From Gammaproteobacteria bacterium (GTDB lineage: Bacteria > Pseudomonadota > Gammaproteobacteria > Steroidobacterales > Rariloculaceae), in contig PKRJ01000060.1 in assembly GCA_017577365.1 (NCBI GenBank), positions 1 to 21,581 of the forward strand: DNA of 21,581 nucleotides, given 5' to 3'. This document shows, one piece after another, positions 16,925 through 21,581 of the stretch. How positions within the stretch are numbered: the first letter of the stretch is position 1; each line of letters begins with the position of its first letter. The notes under the pieces are model-generated. The model did not search any database. It saw only the letters and a list, made by a program, of their open reading frames with translations, and was not told where the DNA came from. Position numbers and translations under genes: made by a program.

Positions 16925-18075
16925 TCGGCGTTCCTCTTGCCGGCGCGCCGCATCTCGGCGGGCGCGAGCTCGTGATGCACGCGGAACAGGAGACCGAGCG
17001 CAACGAGCGTCGTGATCGTGCTCGAGCGCCCATAGCTCAGAAGCGGCAACGTCAGCCCCTTCGTCGGCAACAGCCCCGTGTTCACGCCGATATTGATGAA
17101 GGCCTGAAGACCGAGCGTGATGCCGATACCCATCGCGAGCAGGCCGTGGAACGGCAGTCCCGCCGCGATCGATCGCTGTCCGATCGAGATCGCGCGGTAC
17201 ACCAGCACGGCGAAGAGCACGATCACGCCCGTCGAGCCGAGGAGCCCGAGCTCCTCGGCGAGCACCGCGAACACGAAGTCGGTATGCGCCTCGGGCAGGT
17301 AGAACAGCTTCTGCACGCTCTCGCCGAGCCCGACGCCGAACCAATCGCCGCGGCCGATCGCGATCAGCGACTGCGTGAGCTGAAAGCCGCTGTCGAACGC
17401 GTGCTCGAACGGCTCGAGAAACGACAGGAGCCGCTCGAGCCGATAAGCCGACGAGACCGCGAGGATGGCGAGCGCCGTGCCCGCGACGCACAGCGCGGCG
17501 AGCACGTCACGGAGCCGCGCGCCGCCGAGAAAGAGCACGCCGAACGTCGTCGCGGTCAGCACGACGACCGCGCCGAAATCGGGCTCCTTGAGCAGCAGCG
17601 CCGCGGCGAGCATGAGCAGCAACAGCGGTTTCCAGAACGCGAGCGAGCGCGTCGTGAGCTCCGCGTAATGCCGCACGCAGTACGCCGCGACATAGATAAG
17701 GAAGAGCAGGCGCGCGGGCTCGGACGGTTGGAAGCGCAGCGGCCCGATCGCGACCCAGCGCGTCGCGCCGTTGACCGTCTGGCCGATCGACGGGACGAGC
17801 GGCGCGGCGAGAAGCAGCAACGCCGCGAGCAGGCAGAGACCGCTCGAGCGATACCACGTCTCGATCGGCAGCGCGGCCGCGAAACCGAGGCCGGCGCATC
17901 CGATCGCGAGCGCGCCGAGATGCCGGATCAGGTAGTAGAACGGCTCGCCGGTCGCGTTGTCCGCGATCGAGATCGACGCGGAGCCGACCATGACCGTGCC
18001 GAGCGCGGCGAGACCGACCGCCGACGCGATCAGCGCGGGATCGAGCGCGACGGGTTGTCTCACGGCCGCGCTCAT
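16921..18075 (-). CDS. ftsW: Septal peptidoglycan polymerase FtsW (SEDS family)
   Basis: A 384-residue polytopic membrane protein with about ten hydrophobic segments. FtsW polymerises lipid II at the septum together with the class B PBP FtsI. Family motifs in order: NGATRWVAIGPLRFQPSE (102-119), KEPDFGAVVV (163-172), the loop PEAHTDFVFAVLAEELG (261-277) with the putative catalytic D266, and GLLPTKGLTLPLLSYG (334-349). The usual SYGGSS reads SYGRSS here, with Arg350 replacing a conserved glycine. The start overlaps the murD stop as ATGA. The place between murD and murG is standard. Confidence 0.95.
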   Translation of the reverse strand: MSAAVRQPVALDPALIASAVGLAALGTVMVGSASISIADNATGEPFYYLIRHLGALAIGCAGLGFAAALPIETWYRSSGLCLLAALLLLAAPLVPSIGQTVNGATRWVAIGPLRFQPSEPARLLFLIYVAAYCVRHYAELTTRSLAFWKPLLLLMLAAALLLKEPDFGAVVVLTATTFGVLFLGGARLRDVLAALCVAGTALAILAVSSAYRLERLLSFLEPFEHAFDSGFQLTQSLIAIGRGDWFGVGLGESVQKLFYLPEAHTDFVFAVLAEELGLLGSTGVIVLFAVLVYRAISIGQRSIAAGLPFHGLLAMGIGITLGLQAFINIGVNTGLLPTKGLTLPLLSYGRSSTITTLVALGLLFRVHHELAPAEMRRAGKRNAE

Positions 18076-19493
18076 GCCGGCAGCTCCTCGACGGCCGCGG
18101 CGAACGCCTCGCCGCGATGCTTGTAATCACGAAACATGTCCTGGCTCGCGCAGGCCGGCGACAGCAGCACGATGTCGCCGGGCTTCGCCGCGGCCGCGGC
18201 GGCGCGCACGGCGCCGCGCATGTCGGACGCGTGCACGACGGGACACACGTCGGCGAGCACCGACTCGATCTCGCGTGCCGTCTCGCCGATCAGCACGGCG
18301 GTCCTGACCTTGCCGCGCGCGGCGCCGGCGAGCGGCGCGAAGTCCGCGCCTTTGCCGCGGCCGCCCGCGATCAGCACGATCGGCGCGGAAAAACCCGCGA
18401 GCGCCGCGACCGTCGCGCCGACGTTCGTGCCCTTCGAGTCGTCGATGTACTCGACGCCGCGGCGTTCGGCGATGCGCCGGCAGCGATGCGGCAAGCCTTC
18501 GAAACGCCGAAGCACGTCGAGCAGCGGCTCGAGATCCTGCACGGGCGTTCCCCTGCTCTCGAGCAGGGCGGTCGCGAGCGCGAGCGAGGCGAGCACGTTC
18601 GCCTCGTTGTGCCGTCCGCGAAGCGCGAGCGATGTAACCGGCATCAACGGCTTCGCGTCGCGCGCGAGCGAGCGCTCGCCGCCGTCGTCCACGACCGACC
18701 AGCCGCGCTCGAGAACCGTTTCGATCGAGAACGGGATCGGACGGGCGCAGTGCTCGCCGATGTTGCGCACGAGCGGATCGTCGAGATTGAAGACGGCGCG
18801 CTCCGCGCTCGACAAGAGCTTCGCCTTCAACGCGGCATAGCGCTCGAGGTCGCCGTGCCGGTCGAGATGATCGGCCGAGACGTTCAGCACCGCCGCCGCG
18901 AGCGGGCGCAGCGACTCGGTCGTCTCCATCTGGAAGCTCGAGATCTCGAGCACGTACGCATCGGGCGAGCCGGAGCTAGCGGCCGCTCGCTCGAGCAGCG
19001 CGAGCGCGGGCGGCCCCAGGTTGCCGCCGGCAAGCGCGGTGAGACCCGCGGCCTCCAGCAGCTTCGCGGTCAACGTCGTCACCGTGCTCTTGCCGTTCGA
19101 CCCGGTCACCGCGATCACGGGAGCATCCGCGGCGCGCGCGAAAAGCTCGATGTCGCCCACGACGTCGACGCCGCGACGCCGCGCCTCGACGGCGAGCGGC
19201 AGATCGGACGCGAGCCCCGGCGACCACACGACGCGCGACGCTCCGGCGAGCCACTTCGCATCGAGCGTGCCGAGCTCGACGTCGACGTCCGGGTGCTCGC
19301 GCTTGAGCCGCTCGAGCCCCGGCGGATCGGTGCGGCTGTCGATCACGAGCACGCGCTCGCCGAGCCCGGTGAGGTAGCGCACGGCCGCGAGGCCGGTCTC
19401 GCCGAGACCGACGACGAGCGTGCGGTCTTGCCGCGTCTTCCGCGTCTCTTTCGACGTTCCGCGCGTGCGTGCGCTTTCCATGATCGCCACCAT
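18072..19493 (-). CDS. murD: UDP-N-acetylmuramoylalanine--D-glutamate ligase MurD
   Basis: A 473-residue Mur ligase adding D-glutamate to UDP-MurNAc-L-Ala. The N-terminal nucleotide-binding motif VVGLGETGLAAVRYL begins near residue 27, the ATP loop GSNGKST is at 131-137, and the central domain shows EISSFQMETT and NVSADHLDRHG. The C-terminal domain carries YIDDSKGTNVGAT and LLSPACASQDMF. The ATG at 19493 shares one base with the mraY stop (TGATG); an ATG at 19481 is an alternative. The protein is longer than E. coli MurD (438), partly from a basic N-terminal extension. The open frame running on to 20951 is an artefact across mraY. Confidence 0.95.
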   Translation of the reverse strand: MVAIMESARTRGTSKETRKTRQDRTLVVGLGETGLAAVRYLTGLGERVLVIDSRTDPPGLERLKREHPDVDVELGTLDAKWLAGASRVVWSPGLASDLPLAVEARRRGVDVVGDIELFARAADAPVIAVTGSNGKSTVTTLTAKLLEAAGLTALAGGNLGPPALALLERAAASSGSPDAYVLEISSFQMETTESLRPLAAAVLNVSADHLDRHGDLERYAALKAKLLSSAERAVFNLDDPLVRNIGEHCARPIPFSIETVLERGWSVVDDGGERSLARDAKPLMPVTSLALRGRHNEANVLASLALATALLESRGTPVQDLEPLLDVLRRFEGLPHRCRRIAERRGVEYIDDSKGTNVGATVAALAGFSAPIVLIAGGRGKGADFAPLAGAARGKVRTAVLIGETAREIESVLADVCPVVHASDMRGAVRAAAAAAKPGDIVLLSPACASQDMFRDYKHRGEAFAAAVEELPA

Positions 19494-20581
19494 CAGCGGA
19501 TCTTGAGGCTCGCGAGACCGACCAGCACGAGGATCACCGTGATGATCCAGAACCGAACGATGACCTTGGGCTCGGCCCAGCCCTTGAGCTCGAAGTGGTG
19601 GTGCAGCGGCGCCATACGAAAAATGCGCCGGCCGGTCATCTTGTAGGAAGCGACCTGCATGATCACCGAGACGGTCTCGATCACGAAGACACCGCCCATG
19701 ATGAACAGCACGAGCTCCTGTCTGACCACGACCGCGACGAGGCCGAGCGAAGCGCCCAACGCGAGCGCCCCGATGTCCCCCATGAAGACCTGCGCGGGGT
19801 ACGTGTTGAACCACAAGAAGCCCAGGCCGGCTCCAGCCAGCGCCGCACAGAAAACCAGCATCTCGCCCGCGCCCGCGACGTAAGGAATGCCGAGATACGA
19901 CGCGAACACCGTGTTGCCCGCCGCCCAGCCGAAAACCCCGAGCGCGCCGCCGACGAGCACGGCCGGCATGATCGCGAGCCCGTCGAGCCCGTCGGTCAGA
20001 TTCACCGCGTTCGAGCTGCCGACGATCACGAAATAGGTGAACAGCACGTACGCGATTGGACCGAGCGGAATCAGCAGATCCTTGAAATAAGGAATGAGCA
20101 GCGCGTGCTCGACGGCGGGATTCTCGGCGGTGAGATACAGCGTGATCGCCGCCGCGAGCGCCGCGACCGATTGCCAGAGATATTTCGCGCGCGGGCGCAA
20201 GCCCTCCGCGTTGCCGAGCACGAGCTTCTTGTAGTCGTCGACGAAGCCGATGACGCCGAACGCGAGCATCACGGCGAGCACGATCCAGACGAATCGGTTC
20301 CCGAGATCCGCCCAGAGCAGCGTGCTCACGAGAATCGCGATCAGGATCAGCGCGCCGCCCATCGTCGGCGTGCCGGCCTTCGGCAGGTGCGAGACCGGGC
20401 CGACCTCGCGAATGTGCTGACCGATGCGCTGCCGCGAGAGCCTTTGGATCAGGTACGGCCCGAACGCGAGCGACAGCACGAGCGCGGTCAACGCGCTCAG
20501 GATCGCGCGCATCGTGAGATAGCTGAAGACGTTGAAGCCCGAGTAATAACGGGTCAGGTACTCGGAGAGCTCCATCAGCAT
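19493..20581 (-). CDS. mraY: Phospho-N-acetylmuramoyl-pentapeptide transferase MraY
   Basis: A 362-residue integral membrane enzyme that makes lipid I from UDP-MurNAc-pentapeptide and undecaprenyl phosphate. The N-terminus, LSEYLTRYYSGFNVFSYLT, aligns directly with E. coli MraY and supports the ATG at 20581. Mg-binding and catalytic motifs are present: D115/D116 in GFVDDYKK, NLTDGLDGLA (194-203), D269 in FMGDIGALALG and the histidine loop APLHHHFE (H327-H329). About ten transmembrane segments are visible. It overlaps the murF end by 7 bases and shares one base with murD. Confidence 0.97.
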   Translation of the reverse strand: MLMELSEYLTRYYSGFNVFSYLTMRAILSALTALVLSLAFGPYLIQRLSRQRIGQHIREVGPVSHLPKAGTPTMGGALILIAILVSTLLWADLGNRFVWIVLAVMLAFGVIGFVDDYKKLVLGNAEGLRPRAKYLWQSVAALAAAITLYLTAENPAVEHALLIPYFKDLLIPLGPIAYVLFTYFVIVGSSNAVNLTDGLDGLAIMPAVLVGGALGVFGWAAGNTVFASYLGIPYVAGAGEMLVFCAALAGAGLGFLWFNTYPAQVFMGDIGALALGASLGLVAVVVRQELVLFIMGGVFVIETVSVIMQVASYKMTGRRIFRMAPLHHHFELKGWAEPKVIVRFWIITVILVLVGLASLKIR

Positions 20582-21581
20582 CGCGAGCCCTCCCCGTTTC
20601 GCGCTTCGAGCGCGGCGACGACGCGCTCGAGACCCATCGCGCGCGAGCCTTTGACGAGCACGGTGACGCCCGGCGCGAGCTTCGCATCGAGCGCGCGCGC
20701 GGCATCGAACGCCTCCGTATAGCTCTCGGCGGCGTCGCCGAAGGCCTCTGCGGCGCGGCGCGACAGCGGACCGATCGTGACGAGCTCGTCGCAGCGGCCC
20801 TTCGCGTATTCGCCGATCTCGGCGTGCAGCTTTGGCGCCGTAGGACCGAGCTCGAGCATGTCCCCGAGCACGAAGATACGCGTGCCCGAGCGCGCCGCGA
20901 GGAAGTCGAGCGCCGCCCGTGCCGACGACGGGTTCGCGTTGTACGCGTCATCGATCACGAGCGCGCCCTTGCGGCCCCGCACCGCGTTCATCCGCCCGCG
21001 CACCGCGGCCGCTCGCGAAAGTCCCGCGGCGATCTCGTCGTTGCCGCATCCGACCGCGTGCGCGGCCGCGGCCGCGGCGAGCGCGTTCACGACGTTCGTC
21101 GGTCCGAGCAACGGCAGCGCGATGTCGATCTCGCCGCTCGGCGTGCGCATCGTGAAGCGCGCGCCGTCCTCGCCGAGCGAGGGCTCGCCAGCGACGACGA
21201 AATCGGCGTCCTTCGTACGGCCGAACGTGAGCACGCGCCTCGCGCGCGAGCGCGCGCGCCACTCGCCGACGTGCGGATCGTCCGCGTTCAGCACCGCCGT
21301 GCCGTCCGGCGGCAGATGATCGAGCAGCTCGCCCTTGGCCTTCGCGACGCCGTCGATCGAGCCGAAGCCTTCGAGGTGCGCGGGACCGGCGTTCGTGATC
21401 ACGCCGACCGACGGCTGCGCGATACGCGCGAGCCGATCGATCTCGCCCGGATGGTTCGCGCCGAGCTCGACGACCGCCGCCTCGTGCTCGCTCGAGAGCC
21501 GCATCAGCGTGAGCGGCAAACCGATCTCGTTGTTGAGGTTGCCTTCGGTCACGCATACGCGGCGTCCGCGGCCGCCGGGAC
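20575..21581 (-). CDS. murF: UDP-N-acetylmuramoyl-tripeptide--D-alanyl-D-alanine ligase MurF (5' end missing)
   Basis: The gene runs off the right edge; about 335 codons are present and the N-terminal domain with its ATP loop lies outside. The frame stays open to the edge, so the GTG at 21552 is internal, not a start: the codons before it continue GRRVCVTEGNLNNEIG, which matches the MurF middle region. Visible motifs are TEGNLNNEIGLPLTL, VVELGANHPGEI, TNAGPAHLEGFGS, VRGRMN and IDDAYNANPSSARAAL with FVLGDMLELG. MurF attaches D-Ala-D-Ala to complete the UDP-MurNAc-pentapeptide. It is first of the visible dcw genes in transcription order. Confidence 0.95.
   Translation of the reverse strand, partial: PGGRGRRVCVTEGNLNNEIGLPLTLMRLSSEHEAAVVELGANHPGEIDRLARIAQPSVGVITNAGPAHLEGFGSIDGVAKAKGELLDHLPPDGTAVLNADDPHVGEWRARSRARRVLTFGRTKDADFVVAGEPSLGEDGARFTMRTPSGEIDIALPLLGPTNVVNALAAAAAAHAVGCGNDEIAAGLSRAAAVRGRMNAVRGRKGALVIDDAYNANPSSARAALDFLAARSGTRIFVLGDMLELGPTAPKLHAEIGEYAKGRCDELVTIGPLSRRAAEAFGDAAESYTEAFDAARALDAKLAPGVTVLVKGSRAMGLERVVAALEARNGEGSRC

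Noticed and set aside
19496..20951. Upstream extension of the murD frame across mraY into murF
   Set aside because: It is an Arg-rich shadow of mraY and murF; the MurD N-terminal motif starts just after the ATG at 19493.

Overview
The window is an ordinary, densely packed chromosomal region from a high-GC (by eye about two thirds G+C) Gram-negative bacterium, almost certainly a gammaproteobacterium. LpxC indicates a lipid A outer membrane. ZapD, a SecA-MutT pair, a type IV pilus pilB-pilC-pilD-coaE block and the order lpxC-ftsZ-ftsA-ftsQ all fit that class. A lineage near Xanthomonadales, Nevskiales or Steroidobacterales is my guess from GC content and gene order; the genus cannot be read from the sequence.

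Layout. Bases 1-3865 (+ strand): the end of pilB, then pilC, pilD, coaE and zapD. Bases 3914-8467 (- strand, read right to left): a membrane-anchored M23/LytM-like protein, secA and mutT. zapD and mutT converge at about 3.9 kb. Bases 8762-9040 (+ strand): a small dciA (DUF721) gene, the only plus-strand gene in an otherwise minus-strand stretch. Bases 9086-21581 (- strand): the division and cell wall (dcw) cluster, transcribed murF(partial)-mraY-murD-ftsW-murG-murC-murB-ftsQ-ftsA-ftsZ-lpxC. From murF to ftsA the genes overlap or nearly touch, so they probably form one translationally coupled operon. lpxC has its own leader and a candidate promoter.

How the genes work together. MraY, MurB, MurC, MurD, MurF and MurG build lipid II. 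FtsW polymerises it at the septum, FtsQ scaffolds the divisome, and FtsA and FtsZ form the ring that ZapD bundles. LpxC commits UDP-GlcNAc to lipid A. SecA drives protein export. MutT cleans the nucleotide pool, CoaE makes coenzyme A, DciA is the probable helicase loader, and PilB/PilC/PilD assemble type IV pili.

The region matches the E. coli 2-minute synteny, with local changes: no ddlB (murB lies between murC and ftsQ), no yacG, and an M23 gene plus dciA where E. coli has secM. I see no mobile element, CRISPR array, RNA gene or undescribed system. The points worth a second look are an approximately 50-residue insertion in SecA, a His-to-Asn change in the M23 active-site motif, an Arg in the conserved SYGG motif of FtsW, TTG starts on secA and lpxC, and structured leaders upstream of lpxC and dciA.
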